Source: Gammaproteobacteria bacterium
GTDB taxonomy: Bacteria > Pseudomonadota > Gammaproteobacteria > Ga0077536
Assembly (NCBI GenBank): GCA_024234975.1
Contig: JACKNH010000006.1
Coordinates: forward strand, 124,001-188,000
DNA: 64,000 nt
Direction: 5' to 3'
Positions 33,943 through 43,628 of the stretch are shown one piece after another (position 1 is the first letter of the stretch; each line of letters opens with the position of its first letter). Both the position numbers and the translations under genes were made by a program. The notes below the pieces were generated by a model. It saw only the letters and a list, made by a program, of their open reading frames with translations, ran no database searches and was not told the DNA's origin.

Positions 33943-35118
33943 TCAGGGCTGATTGCGCGGGGCCAGACGCAGGAGCCGTCCGTTCAATGCATCGGTCAGC
34001 AGGTAGATACAGCCGTCGCGCGCGGTAAACACATCGCGAATCCGGCCATATTTTCCGGTCAACAGTCGTTCCTCATCGACCACCGTGCCGTTGGACATTT
34101 CCAGCCTGACCAGCGTTGCGAATTTCAGTGATCCTATGAAGATGTCACCTCGCCACTGGGGAAACGCATCGCCGTTGTACAGCGACATTCCGGAAGGCGC
34201 TATTGATGGGATCCAGCGGTAGACGGGTTGCTCCATGCCGGCGCGTGCCGTGCCCTCACCGATGCGTGTGCCGATGCCGTAGTTGACGCCGTAGGTGATG
34301 ACCGGCCAGCCGTAGTTGGCGCCCGCGACTTCGACATTCAGTTCATCGCCGCCTTGCGGCCCGTGCTCGTGGGTCCAGAGCGTCCCGGTGGCAGGATCCT
34401 GAATCAGACCCTGAATGTTGCGATGGCCGTAGCTGTTGATCTCCGGCGCCGCCTGCGCATCGTCGACAAACGGGTTGTCCGTCGGCACGCTGCCATCGTC
34501 GTTGATGCGGATTAATGCCCCGAGATGATTGGACTTCTGCTGCGCGGGGTGGCGCGCGCCCAGACCAGGGCTTGCGCCGCGCTCTCCAAGACTGATGTAT
34601 AGCTTGCCGTCAGCGCCGAACAACAGCCGACCCCCGAAATGGCGGCCGCCGTCGGCCTTGGGTTCGGCGACGAAAATCCGCGTGACGTTTTGCAGGCCAT
34701 TCCCTTCCAACGTCGCGAAGCTGACCTCCGTGCCATATTTTCCGCGCTCACCCGCGACGTGCGCGAAATACAGGCGATGGTTCTGCTCGAAATCAGGATG
34801 CAGGGCCAGGCCCATCAAGCCGCCCTGGCCGGCCTGAGTGATGTCGGGCAGGCCCGTAAGCGTGGTGAGCATGGCCTTGCCGTCGTCCAGGTGCACGCGA
34901 CGTAAACCGCCCTCACGTTCGCTGACCAACAGATCGCCATCGGGTAGTTGGACGATGCTCCATGGATAGTGCAGGCCGCTCGCCAGCTCGGTGACTTCGA
35001 ACGTGGCTTGCGCACTGGTGAAGGGTTCAGCGGCAGCGGTTGGGACAGTGGCAACGAACGACGCCAGTGCCACGGCGGTGACTGTCAGCCGTCGACACTG
35101 ATGCAGCAGGTCAGTCAC
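33943..35118 (-). CDS. PQQ-dependent sugar dehydrogenase-like propeller
   Basis: The 391-residue protein has a signal peptide ending TAAAEP. A six-bladed GSDH-type propeller follows, with LASGLHYPWSIVQLPDGDLLVSER, GLMGLALHPDF, HFGGRLLFGADGKLYISLGE, SYGHRNIQGLI and HEHGPQGGDELN. These motifs, including the catalytic-type His in SYGHRN, match aldose sugar dehydrogenase (YliI-like). It would oxidise aldoses in the periplasm using PQQ. The start codon is GTG, with alternatives possible nearby. Confidence 0.9.
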   Translation of the reverse strand: MTDLLHQCRRLTVTAVALASFVATVPTAAAEPFTSAQATFEVTELASGLHYPWSIVQLPDGDLLVSEREGGLRRVHLDDGKAMLTTLTGLPDITQAGQGGLMGLALHPDFEQNHRLYFAHVAGERGKYGTEVSFATLEGNGLQNVTRIFVAEPKADGGRHFGGRLLFGADGKLYISLGERGASPGLGARHPAQQKSNHLGALIRINDDGSVPTDNPFVDDAQAAPEINSYGHRNIQGLIQDPATGTLWTHEHGPQGGDELNVEVAGANYGWPVITYGVNYGIGTRIGEGTARAGMEQPVYRWIPSIAPSGMSLYNGDAFPQWRGDIFIGSLKFATLVRLEMSNGTVVDEERLLTGKYGRIRDVFTARDGCIYLLTDALNGRLLRLAPRNQP

Positions 35119-35140
35119 AGTGAATCAGCGCGGCACCGCC

Positions 35141-36280
35141 TCAGGCGGCTTCCGGCACCTGGGCGTCCGGCAACAGCAACGGTGCATGACGTGATGACGC
35201 CATCAGCTCGCGCGTCTGCAGTTCACCGATCAGCGGCGCGCTTTCGGTCGTCGGGTTGCCATCGAAATCCAGCCAGCGATGGTTTTCGAAGTCATACAGC
35301 TTGCAACGGCGCATGGTATCGAACAGCGTGGACCAGGTGAATTTCTCCACGATGGCATATTCCCCCAGCAGTTCGTTCAGATGCGCTTGCGCGGCACGCA
35401 GTTTGTAGACCGGCACCCTGGGATGCAGGTGATGGACGGGATGATCCATGACGTCATGAATCATCGTGCCGAACCAGCCGGGGAATACCCAGTGCACCGA
35501 CATCAACTCGCTGCGATCGTAGTACGGGGCGTTGTCTTCATCGGCACCGCGCAGCCAGAGAATCCTCGGGTGCGTGTGTTGGAGGTAGAGCGCGAAACCG
35601 GTGTTCCACATGAATACCAGGAATGGCCAGACAAACCCGAGCAGCACGGCTTGTACGGATGTCAGGTTGGTGTAGGCCGGGGCCGCTATCAGCGTGCCGA
35701 TGTACACGGTGGCGAAACACATCAGGAATGCGAAATGCGGCCACGCGGCGCGGCGATAACGTTCGGGCATGTGTGCGCGGGGAAATACCTTCATGTCCCA
35801 CCAGCGTTCGATCAGGTAGTAGAACGAAAGACCAATCAGCGCAGGACTGCGATATAGACGCTCCATCGCCCGCCGCCAGGCCGGCATGGCGTCGTATTCG
35901 GCCTTGGTGAACGGGGTGTAGGTATCCTTGTGCGGACCATTGGTGCGTGGGTGATGACCGATGTGATGGTCGTACACCCACATGCGATAGTTATACAGGC
36001 ATGGCATGTAGACCAGCACGCCAAGCAACCAATTGAGTTTGCGGTTGGCAACCAGCGCGCCGTGCGCGGCATCGTGGCCAAGTGTTTTCAGCCCGCCCAT
36101 TTTGAAACCGGCCACGGTGGCGGCGAGAAACTTCATCCACAGGTCGGGCAGAAACAGCACGCCGACGATAGCTGTCCAGTAAACCGTGTAATCAATGAGA
36201 AACAGCGTGAGGCCGATGGCATTGCTCGGCTTGGCATAAGGCGCAATTTCGCGCAGCGCAGTGCGCTTGTCGATCAGCAT
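35141..36280 (-). CDS. membrane fatty-acid-desaturase-like di-iron enzyme
   Basis: The 379-residue protein starts at an ATG after GGAGGG. It has hydrophobic helices and the three His clusters of membrane desaturases/hydroxylases: GHDAAHG, HHIGHH (with HHPRTNG) and HPVHHLHP. These bind two irons at the cytosolic face. Whether it desaturates fatty acyl chains or hydroxylates another lipid cannot be decided from sequence. It ends 22 bases before the sugar dehydrogenase start on the same strand. Confidence 0.9.
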   Translation of the reverse strand: MLIDKRTALREIAPYAKPSNAIGLTLFLIDYTVYWTAIVGVLFLPDLWMKFLAATVAGFKMGGLKTLGHDAAHGALVANRKLNWLLGVLVYMPCLYNYRMWVYDHHIGHHPRTNGPHKDTYTPFTKAEYDAMPAWRRAMERLYRSPALIGLSFYYLIERWWDMKVFPRAHMPERYRRAAWPHFAFLMCFATVYIGTLIAAPAYTNLTSVQAVLLGFVWPFLVFMWNTGFALYLQHTHPRILWLRGADEDNAPYYDRSELMSVHWVFPGWFGTMIHDVMDHPVHHLHPRVPVYKLRAAQAHLNELLGEYAIVEKFTWSTLFDTMRRCKLYDFENHRWLDFDGNPTTESAPLIGELQTRELMASSRHAPLLLPDAQVPEAA

Positions 36281-36616
36281 TCATACCCTCCAGTTGTATT
36301 GCCGCTGTATCTCAGTCCGTCAGCGGCCGTCCCGGGCGGGTACGGGTCCGATGCAGATTCCGTGATGAGTACGCGGTCTTTATATATTTTCCGGGAGGTT
36401 ACTACAGGCGCTTCGGCGCGTTCAACTCGGGAATTCCCCTAACTTCAGGGACCGGGATCGAACGGCGAGGTACGCCTGCGGTAGCGGGCATGTCATTGCG
36501 CAGCCGGAGTTGGTGACAGGCCGGGCGGGTGACGTAGCAGGGGAATATCCCGTAACGCTGACCGCACGGCCCATCTGGCACTTCGACGGGCCATGCCAGC
36601 CAAAAAAGCAGGGTGG
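36281..36616. other. gap of about 335 bases with no supported gene
   Basis: Region upstream of the desaturase gene and downstream of the cytochrome/TPR gene. It includes an AT-rich tract at about 36375-36400 that could be the desaturase promoter. No gene or strong structure seen. Confidence 0.4.
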
Positions 36617-37768
36617 TCAGTGCACCAGGTCGCGCAGGGCAGCCATATCAATGATCGGCGGGGCACTACTGTCCGGCTCGCCGATGTCCTGCAGGAGATG
36701 GCCCTGGAAAAATCCGTACTCCTCGAGTACGGCATAGGCCGGTCGCGCATAGCTGCCATGCGGTTGGGTGCGGATGGCCGCTTCCATCAGCAATTCCATA
36801 TCCGGTACTGGCGCCCGCGCTTTGACTGAACGCAGGGTGATGATGCCGAGGAGGTAATAGGCTTCGGCGCGAACGGTAGCCGGCAGCGAGTCACGTTGTT
36901 CGGTCAGCAGCACCCGGAGCCGATTGGCGGCGCCGAAGTCGAGTACCGCGCGGTCGCGCCCGTAAGGCAACAGCGTGGCTGATGTGGCGCGGGAAAACAG
37001 CGTTCTCGCCGCATCGATATCGGCCGGTGCGGCAAGTTCGGGCTTGATCAGTTCGAAGTCCTGCCGCCAGCGGCTGAAACGGCTGACGAGGTACTGTGGC
37101 AGGTTGTCACGTGCGGCCAGCTTGTTGATGAATGCGGCCGCGCGATCCATCTCGCCCGCGACGGAAATGGCAGTGTGCAGGTAGTCGCTCAACGTGCCAT
37201 CGATGTCCGCTTCGACCAGATCGGTCTGGGGATCATTGAGCACGCGCTCATAGGCGTCCATCGCCGCATCGAACTGCCGCGTCGCCAGGTAGAGTCGGGC
37301 GAGGTCCACGCGCTCGATGCTGTCGGTATCGATGCGCGCCATCAGAATCTGTCCGAAGCGGGCCTGCGAATCCGAAGGCAGGCGCGAGTGACAGGCGGCA
37401 CAATACTGTGTCAAATCCATCATCGCGAAGTAAGCGTGCGCCGGCCACTGTTGATCGAAAGCCGACCGCAGATCAACGATGGTGCGATCGAACGAGCGGG
37501 CGAGAAAAGCAAACTCCGCTTCCTGCGCGGAGGCGTGTTTCACCAGTCCGTCGGCGGCATTTTCAAGCACAGTCAACTTTTCGTTGACCAGCGCCGTGTC
37601 GTACGGCTTGTCCTGGTTCAGATCGCGGATGCTGACCGGTAGCAGATAGGAAATGGCGTCATACACCTGGTGCATGATCGCGACAGTCTGGGCGTCAGCT
37701 GCCAACCCGGAAGTGGAATGTGCTGCGAGTGAGAATGCCAGCAACGCGCCCGTCAATACTCTACGCAT
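36617..37768 (-). CDS. exported cytochrome-c-like protein with TPR-like helices
   Basis: The ATG at 37768 gives 383 residues with a signal peptide ending GLAAD. A single haem-binding motif CAACH (123-127) lies in a helical domain (YFAMMDLTQYCAACHSRLPSDS). The remainder is alpha-helical with TPR-like spacing (VDLARLYLATRQFDAAMDAYERVL). It resembles periplasmic proteins that combine a c-type haem with a repeat scaffold. Electron carrier or sensor roles are possible, and no partner is adjacent. Confidence 0.75.
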   Translation of the reverse strand: MRRVLTGALLAFSLAAHSTSGLAADAQTVAIMHQVYDAISYLLPVSIRDLNQDKPYDTALVNEKLTVLENAADGLVKHASAQEAEFAFLARSFDRTIVDLRSAFDQQWPAHAYFAMMDLTQYCAACHSRLPSDSQARFGQILMARIDTDSIERVDLARLYLATRQFDAAMDAYERVLNDPQTDLVEADIDGTLSDYLHTAISVAGEMDRAAAFINKLAARDNLPQYLVSRFSRWRQDFELIKPELAAPADIDAARTLFSRATSATLLPYGRDRAVLDFGAANRLRVLLTEQRDSLPATVRAEAYYLLGIITLRSVKARAPVPDMELLMEAAIRTQPHGSYARPAYAVLEEYGFFQGHLLQDIGEPDSSAPPIIDMAALRDLVH

Positions 37769-37854
37769 GAAACAGCCCCTGAAGGTGGAGACGGTCACAA
37801 TAGGATGTGCTGACCGGCGCCGCGTTGACGCCGATCAGCTGATCTCTTGGTGTA

Positions 37855-38436
37855 TTACAGGCCTTTGATTTGCAGGTTGCGGAATCGGATCAAACCCTGA
37901 CCGAACTGGAGCGCGACATAGCCGTCGGCATAGGTTTCGTCGGTCACCTGGGCGGTGATGACATCGTTCATCTTGACGGTGATATTGCTGCCGTCCGCGG
38001 TGATTTCAAACGTGTTCCAGCGGTTCTCGCCATCGACGACATTGACCGGTGGTGCGTGACGCGGGATTGCACCGGTGCGGCCGGACTGATCGGGACGTTT
38101 GTCGTAAATGTTGATCTCGTAGCAGGAAGTTTCGACCGGTTCCGCCGGATTCTGGCAGCGGATGAACACGCCACTGTTGGTATCACTGTCCGCCCAGTAG
38201 TCGACCGTCAGCACGAAGTTGCGATAGGTATCCGCGGTGACCAGAAAGCCCTTGCCGGCGTTGGCGACAATTTCATCGTTGCTGGATTGCCAGTTGGCGT
38301 CGCCGAGCACGTTCCAGGCCGCGAGCTTGGAACCGTCGAAGTCCGCTGTCGGCTTTTGATTGTCGGCGGCGACAGCGGCACCGGCACTGAGGAGCAAGGC
38401 GATGGAAATCGATGAAAGCGTGCGATAGGAGGGCAT
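37855..38436 (-). CDS. exported DUF1080 (3-keto-disaccharide-hydrolase-like) protein
   Basis: The 193-residue protein has a signal peptide ending AAVAAD. A single lectin-like sandwich follows: ADFDGSKLAAWNV, FVLTVDYWADSDTNSGVFIRCQNP, ENRWNTFEITADGSNITVKMNDV and GYVALQFGQGLIRFRNLQI. This is the DUF1080 pattern, related to concanavalin-like sugar-binding domains. Some members hydrolyse 3-keto-glycosides. The role here is not proven. Confidence 0.88.
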   Translation of the reverse strand: MPSYRTLSSISIALLLSAGAAVAADNQKPTADFDGSKLAAWNVLGDANWQSSNDEIVANAGKGFLVTADTYRNFVLTVDYWADSDTNSGVFIRCQNPAEPVETSCYEINIYDKRPDQSGRTGAIPRHAPPVNVVDGENRWNTFEITADGSNITVKMNDVITAQVTDETYADGYVALQFGQGLIRFRNLQIKGL

Positions 38437-38625
38437 GATGCGGACTCGCTGTTGGAATGGAATCGCCGGCTATCATCGCACAGTTGCTGCGACCGATGGA
38501 GCAGGAAAAGTGTGCCCCGCCGCCGATCAGGCGGTCGGCGACGGGGCGAGAGGACCGATAGCTTCTTGGCGGAGTTGCTACCGAGAGGATCGGTAGCGTT
38601 CAGGCCATGCTGCTACCGACTGTAC

Positions 38626-39216
38626 CTATACCTGTTGGCTGACGGACATTTGTCCCAGCGGAAGTTGCCGTCGCTTCATCAAACCACGCAACGCGACCAC
38701 ACCGGCACCCAGCAGCCAGATGCCAGCCGGTAGTGGTACCGGTGATGGTGTCGACCGGATGTAACTGAAACCACCACCGAACGGTCCGGCCTGCCAGGCG
38801 GTGAATTGCAGGTCCAGATAGATGTCATCATCCAGCAGATGCACGACGAGCGGTTGCTGCGCCGCCGCGGCTTCCGGCGGATTATTCAGCACCGCAGTGC
38901 GCCAGTCGGTGAACACCAGGTTCTGGATTCCGTCCGCAATGCTACCCCGGGCCCACGCAGTTCCCAGCGGGGCGCCCGGCGCATACGCAGGCTGCTGCGC
39001 GATGTTGAACAGGCCGGCTGTGTTGTCCCGCGTCAGCCAGACATAGTCGGTGATGCGATCCTGGTTAGACGGCAAGGTGGGGGCAGAGCCATCCGCAGGT
39101 CGGACGAACTCGATGGGTGGGCCTTGCCACAGGGTCTGGGCGTTGGCGCCCAGTGCGGTGAGTCCCAGCAGCGCACCGGCCGTCATGGTCCGGAGCAGTG
39201 TTTTGATAGTCGTCAT
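38626..39216 (-). CDS. small VPxPA-CTERM exported protein
   Basis: The ATG at 39216 follows GAGGGAG. The 196-residue protein has a signal peptide ending GANAQ and a mature part without a recognised domain. The C-terminal tail is PSPVPLPAGIWLLGAGVVALRGLMKRRQ followed by further polar residues. That is a VPLPA-type sorting tail (motif, helix, basic cluster). The long polar extension after the basic cluster is unusual. It directly follows the sorbosone-dehydrogenase-like gene in the same direction, with 13 bases between. Confidence 0.75.
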   Translation of the reverse strand: MTTIKTLLRTMTAGALLGLTALGANAQTLWQGPPIEFVRPADGSAPTLPSNQDRITDYVWLTRDNTAGLFNIAQQPAYAPGAPLGTAWARGSIADGIQNLVFTDWRTAVLNNPPEAAAAQQPLVVHLLDDDIYLDLQFTAWQAGPFGGGFSYIRSTPSPVPLPAGIWLLGAGVVALRGLMKRRQLPLGQMSVSQQV

Positions 39217-39229
39217 CAATCAATCTCCC

Positions 39230-40684
39230 TCAACGGCGCACGGCGCTTTGCTGACGCCGACGCAACAGCAGGCCAGCGGCACCCGCGAACAGCCACAGCG
39301 CGGCCGGCACCGGCACCGGCGACGGACTCAACCGGAGCACGAGACCACTGCTTCCGAACGGCCCGAGATTGGGACCGGCCATCAGATACAGTTCGCCGTT
39401 CTCATCCTGGCCGAAGCCTTTGACGAACAGGCCGAGGCTGCGGTCATCCAGGCCCAGGGTGAGCTCTTCAATGACGCCGGTGTCCAGATCGCCGACGAAC
39501 AAGCGGCCCAGTGGCGAGCGGAAAGCCGTCGAGAAATCACCGAACACGTATTTGCCGAACAGTTCGGGGATATCGCTGCCGCGATAGACGAAACCGCCAA
39601 TCACCGAGATGCCTTCGCCGTGATCGTATTCGAGCACCGGATCGATCAAGTCGTCGGGCAGACCATCCAGCACGTCGCTGACCGAGCCGTCGACGAAATT
39701 GAAGGCGAATGAGCCTTCCTTCAGCCGCCAGCCGTAGTTGCCGCCGGCGGTGACCACGTCGATTTCCTCGATCCAGCGCTGGCCGACATCGGCGGCGATC
39801 AGCTCACCTGTTTCACTATCGATGCTGGTGCGGAACGGATTGCGGAAGCCATAGGCATAGACTTCGTTCGCCACGCGACTATCGGCGGTGAATGGATTGT
39901 CGCCGGGAATACCGTATTGTCCGTTATGGCTGTTGCTGCCATCGACATCGATGCGCAGGATGGTGCCGAGAACATTGCTCGGGTCCTGGCCATTGCCGAT
40001 GAAGCCATGACCGGCGGCATTGTCATTGCTGGCGCCGCCGTCGCCGAACGCGACATACAACATGTCATCGTGGCCGAACACCAGAGAGCCGGCGTTGTGA
40101 TTGAACTGCGGTTCGTCGACGCGCAGCAGTTCGCGCCGGCTGCTCATGTCCACCTGGTTGGGGTTGGACATATCGATCTGCCACTCCGCCACCACACTCT
40201 GATGGTTGGCGACAGCACCGGCCTGAAATGCGACGGTGAAATCTGCCGCGCCATCGATGGTTTCGCTGGAGTAGGTGTAGAGCTTGCCGTAACCCTGGCT
40301 GCCTGCGACCGAGAAATCGGGGTGAAACGCGAGTCCTAACAGACCGCGCTCATCGAAATCGTTTTCATCGCGGCTGCCAAAGAAGCCCAGCGGTACGAGC
40401 CGGCTGCTGACATCGAGAAACGGTGTGGGCAACAACACGCCGTTGTCGATGATGCGGACATAACCGGGTTGATCAACGACGAACAGTCGGTTGCTGCCGT
40501 CGCCGGCGCTGACACCAAGGTTGGGTGCGGCCAGCCCGGAGGCCACCGGGGTCAGTTCGATGGTGATGCTGCTTTTGCCTATCGGCGTTGGAATAGGGTC
40601 GGTCAATTGGGCATTTACGCTGGTGCTCAATGCAGCCGTGACGGCCAACACCAAGTACCCGCAGACTGATGGTGCGTAACTCAT
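39230..40684 (-). CDS. PQQ/sorbosone-dehydrogenase-like propeller with VPxPA-CTERM tail
   Basis: The 484-residue protein has a signal peptide and a GSDH-type six-bladed propeller. Motifs are GLAAPNLGVSAGDGSNRLFVVDQPG, RGLLGLAFHPDF, HNAGSLVFGHDDMLYVAFGDGG, AYGFRNPFRTSID and YDHGEGISVIGGFVYRG. The C-terminus is SPVPVPAALWLFAGAAGLLLRRR, a sorting tail. It is thus a surface-anchored or exosortase-processed relative of sugar dehydrogenases, likely in an operon with the downstream VPLPA protein. Confidence 0.88.
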   Translation of the reverse strand: MSYAPSVCGYLVLAVTAALSTSVNAQLTDPIPTPIGKSSITIELTPVASGLAAPNLGVSAGDGSNRLFVVDQPGYVRIIDNGVLLPTPFLDVSSRLVPLGFFGSRDENDFDERGLLGLAFHPDFSVAGSQGYGKLYTYSSETIDGAADFTVAFQAGAVANHQSVVAEWQIDMSNPNQVDMSSRRELLRVDEPQFNHNAGSLVFGHDDMLYVAFGDGGASNDNAAGHGFIGNGQDPSNVLGTILRIDVDGSNSHNGQYGIPGDNPFTADSRVANEVYAYGFRNPFRTSIDSETGELIAADVGQRWIEEIDVVTAGGNYGWRLKEGSFAFNFVDGSVSDVLDGLPDDLIDPVLEYDHGEGISVIGGFVYRGSDIPELFGKYVFGDFSTAFRSPLGRLFVGDLDTGVIEELTLGLDDRSLGLFVKGFGQDENGELYLMAGPNLGPFGSSGLVLRLSPSPVPVPAALWLFAGAAGLLLRRRQQSAVRR

Positions 40685-41025
40685 GGTGGATCCCTCCCGT
40701 GTAGGTGTTCGTTCCGCACATAGCCGGGGTGTCCCGGACGCAGAGCGATACGGCAGTTAATTCTCAATTGCATTCGGAAGGTTCACTGGCACTGAAAAAT
40801 ATTTACCCGGACTGTCACCGGCAGACCTCGGGTCAGGAAAATTTTATCGTTGCAAAACAAGCGGCTATGATCCTCCGGGATTGCCTGCGCAAATGCGCCC
40901 GGCCGGGCGTCTGACGACCCGGTTCGGGGATTGAACCGATAGTGTGCGAGGAGATACTTACCGACGTAACCGCGTCGCTGTGGCCCGGTTGCGTAACAGG
41001 TTGGAAGACAACGAGAAACCTTACG
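40685..41025. promoter_or_regulatory. divergent region between propeller gene and ECF sigma gene
   Basis: About 340 bases with no gene. It must hold the promoters for the minus-strand propeller operon and the plus-strand sigma operon. An AT-rich tract at about 40790-40855 is visible. No autoregulatory ECF promoter could be matched by eye. Confidence 0.4.
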
Positions 41026-41583
41026 ATGATTGGTCGCCCGGCAGTGGCAAATGATGCAGATGAAGTGGCGCTGATCGAACGCGTCGCAGCCAAGGACCGC
41101 GCTGCATTCGACCAGCTTTACCGGATCTACCGTCCGCGCTTGAAGCGCTTCGTGACCAGCGTGGTCAGCAACTGCGAGTTTGCTGACGATGTGATCAACG
41201 AAGTGATGTTCGCCGTCTGGAAGGATGCCAGCCGGTTCAACGGCGCCTCCAAACCCTCAACCTGGATCTTCGCCATTGCCTATCGCAAGGCATTGAAGAC
41301 GGTACAGACCGAGAGTCGCCGCCGGACCTTGCTGGAAGAGGCGGATGTCGCGGACCCGGAACCGTCGCTGGATGTGATCCCCGAGCACCTGGTGGTGCGG
41401 GCCTGGCTGGAGCGTGCGCTGAAGACGCTGTCGCCGGATCAAGCCATGGCCGTCGAACTGACTTTTTTCCACGGCTATTCGTACCAGGAAATTGCCGAGG
41501 TCGCGGACTGTTCGGTGAATACGGTGAAAACCAGGATGTTTTACGCCAGACGCAAGTTGAAAGACGCATTGTCAGTCAATTGA
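41026..41583 (+). CDS. ECF-type RNA polymerase sigma factor
   Basis: The 185-residue protein has sigma region 2 (FDQLYRIYRPRLKRFVTSVV, then DDVINEVMFAVWKDASRFNG and PSTWIFAIAYRKAL). Region 4 is LSPDQAMAVELTFFHGYSYQEIAEVADCSVNTVKTRMFYARRKLKDAL, with the helix-turn-helix that reads the -35 element. The start is taken as the ATG at 41026. The stop touches the next gene, the usual sigma/anti-sigma arrangement. Confidence 0.92.
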   Translation: MIGRPAVANDADEVALIERVAAKDRAAFDQLYRIYRPRLKRFVTSVVSNCEFADDVINEVMFAVWKDASRFNGASKPSTWIFAIAYRKALKTVQTESRRRTLLEEADVADPEPSLDVIPEHLVVRAWLERALKTLSPDQAMAVELTFFHGYSYQEIAEVADCSVNTVKTRMFYARRKLKDALSVN

Positions 41584-41591
41584 GTACACCC

Positions 41592-42254
41592 ATGAATATC
41601 AGGCGAGTGAGAAAAATCATGAACGGCAGAGATGACGCTGGTAATTACCAGACCGATGTCAGGGAATTATTGCCCTGGTATATCAATCGCACGCTGGATG
41701 CCAGCGAGCATGCGCAGGTGGCAGCCGCGGTGAATTCGGATGTCACCTGCCGCGCGGATTACGAATTGTGGAAGAAGGTGGGCGAGTTTGTCGGTACCGA
41801 CACCGCTGCGGCGGACGATTGTGAACTCGACCTGGCTTACCTGATGGCCCGCATCGACAAATACGAGGCCACGCAGCGGGAACAGTTCGCAGTGCCTGCC
41901 GTCCCCCAGGTGATGGTGAAGCGCAATCTGTTCGCGACCATGGTGGCCTACGCCGTGATCGTCCTCGCGGTCGTGATTGCGCCCGTGCCCACGGACATCA
42001 GCTACCAGACGCGCACCTCGGCACAACCCACGCCGGCCGGCGCCGTCCGCCTGGTGTTTGATGCAACCCTCAGTGCGGCCGAGCGGGACGCGCTGGTGGC
42101 CGCGGCCGGCCTGCGGCTGCTGGGTGAACCGACGGCGACCGGCGTTTATACTGCCCGGGCCCAGGTCGGGCAGCGTGATATCGAACAGCGGGTGGCTGCC
42201 TTGCGCGCGGCGCCTGGCGTAAAATTCGCCGAAAGGATTCCGGCAGTACAATGA
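41592..42254 (+). CDS. anti-sigma factor (single-span)
   Basis: About 220 residues. The cytosolic part begins near DVRELLPWYINRTLDASEHAQV, typical of anti-sigma domains that clamp ECF sigma factors, but without the HxxxCxxC zinc motif. One membrane helix (LFATMVAYAVIVLAVVIAPV) follows. The periplasmic domain (VRLVFDATLSAAERDALVAAAGLRLLGEP) looks like a short beta-alpha sensor. Three starts are possible (TTG 41580 overlapping the sigma stop, ATG 41592, ATG 41622); none has a strong ribosome site. Its stop overlaps the protease start as ATGA. Confidence 0.8.
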   Translation: MNIRRVRKIMNGRDDAGNYQTDVRELLPWYINRTLDASEHAQVAAAVNSDVTCRADYELWKKVGEFVGTDTAAADDCELDLAYLMARIDKYEATQREQFAVPAVPQVMVKRNLFATMVAYAVIVLAVVIAPVPTDISYQTRTSAQPTPAGAVRLVFDATLSAAERDALVAAAGLRLLGEPTATGVYTARAQVGQRDIEQRVAALRAAPGVKFAERIPAVQ

Positions 42255-43573
42255 TGTCGAGAGCAGGAAAAAATCGCTTACGTTTTCCCCGCGGACTTGT
42301 GCGGGCGATGGCGGCCGTCTGCCTGGCCCTCGGCGCGGCGTTGTCCACCGCCTGGGCGGGGGAACCGCCGGCGGCAGCGGGCGACCGTATCCTGATCAAT
42401 ATCGAAGACCCGCGCGCGGGCCGCATGAACATGGCCGGCAGCACGGGCGCCTATCGACGCCGCTTCAGTTACAACCAGTCCAGCTATGTCAGACGCGTGC
42501 TTGACGAAGTCCAGCGCGAACATCATCTGACCGAAGTCGAAGGTTGGATGATGACCACGCTCGGCTACTACTGCGCGATGTTCGAGACCGCACCCGGTAC
42601 CGATGCGGAGCAGATCATTGCCGCCATCCAGCAGGACCCGCGGGTCGCGCTGGTCCAGCGTGTCAACGAGTTTCAGACACAGATCCAGCAGCGGCAGGGT
42701 GCCGACGGAACCGATCCTTACCGCAATCTGCAGTATGCGTACGACAGCCTGGAGTTCGACAACGCGCACAACATGGCGACCGGCCGCGGCGTCAATGTGG
42801 CCGTGGTCGATACCGGTGTGGTTTCACACCATCCGGATCTGGTGGGGCAGAGCATTCGCGAGGAAGCCTTTCTGACCGGCCGCGAGAACGATGCCGGCAC
42901 CCGCGGTCACGGCACCGCCATCGCAGGCATCCTGGCCGCGACGCCGGCCAATGGCATCGGCATCGCCGGGATGGCGCCGGAAGCACGGATAATGTCGTTG
43001 AAAGCCTGCTGGGAACCCGGTGGCAGCAACGGTCCTGGCGTCTGCAACAGTTATACGCTGGCGCGCGCGCTGGATTACGCCATCAATCACGGCGCCGATG
43101 TCATCAATCTGAGTCTTACCGGGCCGGCTGACGATGTGCTGACCGCGGTGTTGCAGGTGGCGTTCCGGAACAACATCATCGTCGTCGGCACCGCCGGAAA
43201 CGGTCCGCGCGATGCGTTTCCAGGCAGCATCCCGGGGGTCATCGCGGTTCGCAGCGCAAGGGAAGGTAATGCGCAGGGCACTGCCGATGGTACGGTCATC
43301 GCACACGGCGAAGACATTCTGACCCTGATACCACCGGACGGTTACGATTTCCTTAATGGCGATTCACTGGCGACAGCGCAGATCGCCAGCATCGCAGCGC
43401 TGGCGCGACAGCTCGACCACGGTGTCACCGCGGCCGATCTGAAACTGTTGTTGATTGCCTCAGGGGACGACCAACACGGCGGTTACGCGCGCGCCTGTCA
43501 TGTGCTGCACGCACTGGCCGGTGGCGGCATGTGCGCTACATCGCTGTCGTTCACCGAAACAGCGGGTAAGTAA
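42251..43573 (+). CDS. S8 (subtilisin-like) serine protease
   Basis: The 440-residue protein starts at an ATG overlapping the anti-sigma stop. After a signal peptide (ends AWAGE) and an N-terminal prodomain-like part, the catalytic triad is seen: D187 in VAVVDTGVVSHHPDL, H220 in RGHGTAIAGIL and S372 in NGDSLATAQIA. The oxyanion Asn lies in VGTAGNGP. The Ser motif reads GDSLATA instead of GTSxATP, so the site is slightly degenerate. It is the third gene of a sigma/anti-sigma/protease operon and acts outside the cytoplasm. Confidence 0.9.
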   Translation: MMSRAGKNRLRFPRGLVRAMAAVCLALGAALSTAWAGEPPAAAGDRILINIEDPRAGRMNMAGSTGAYRRRFSYNQSSYVRRVLDEVQREHHLTEVEGWMMTTLGYYCAMFETAPGTDAEQIIAAIQQDPRVALVQRVNEFQTQIQQRQGADGTDPYRNLQYAYDSLEFDNAHNMATGRGVNVAVVDTGVVSHHPDLVGQSIREEAFLTGRENDAGTRGHGTAIAGILAATPANGIGIAGMAPEARIMSLKACWEPGGSNGPGVCNSYTLARALDYAINHGADVINLSLTGPADDVLTAVLQVAFRNNIIVVGTAGNGPRDAFPGSIPGVIAVRSAREGNAQGTADGTVIAHGEDILTLIPPDGYDFLNGDSLATAQIASIAALARQLDHGVTAADLKLLLIASGDDQHGGYARACHVLHALAGGGMCATSLSFTETAGK

Positions 43574-43628
43574 TACCAGAACCAGCCCTGCCTGCTGTTC
43601 CATCGCGAACACGTCGTACCCGTTCCGC

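Noticed and set aside
38552..38620. Several short GCTACCGA-type palindromes after the VPLPA gene
   Set aside because: No T-run and only small stems, so not called a terminator or a defined repeat family.
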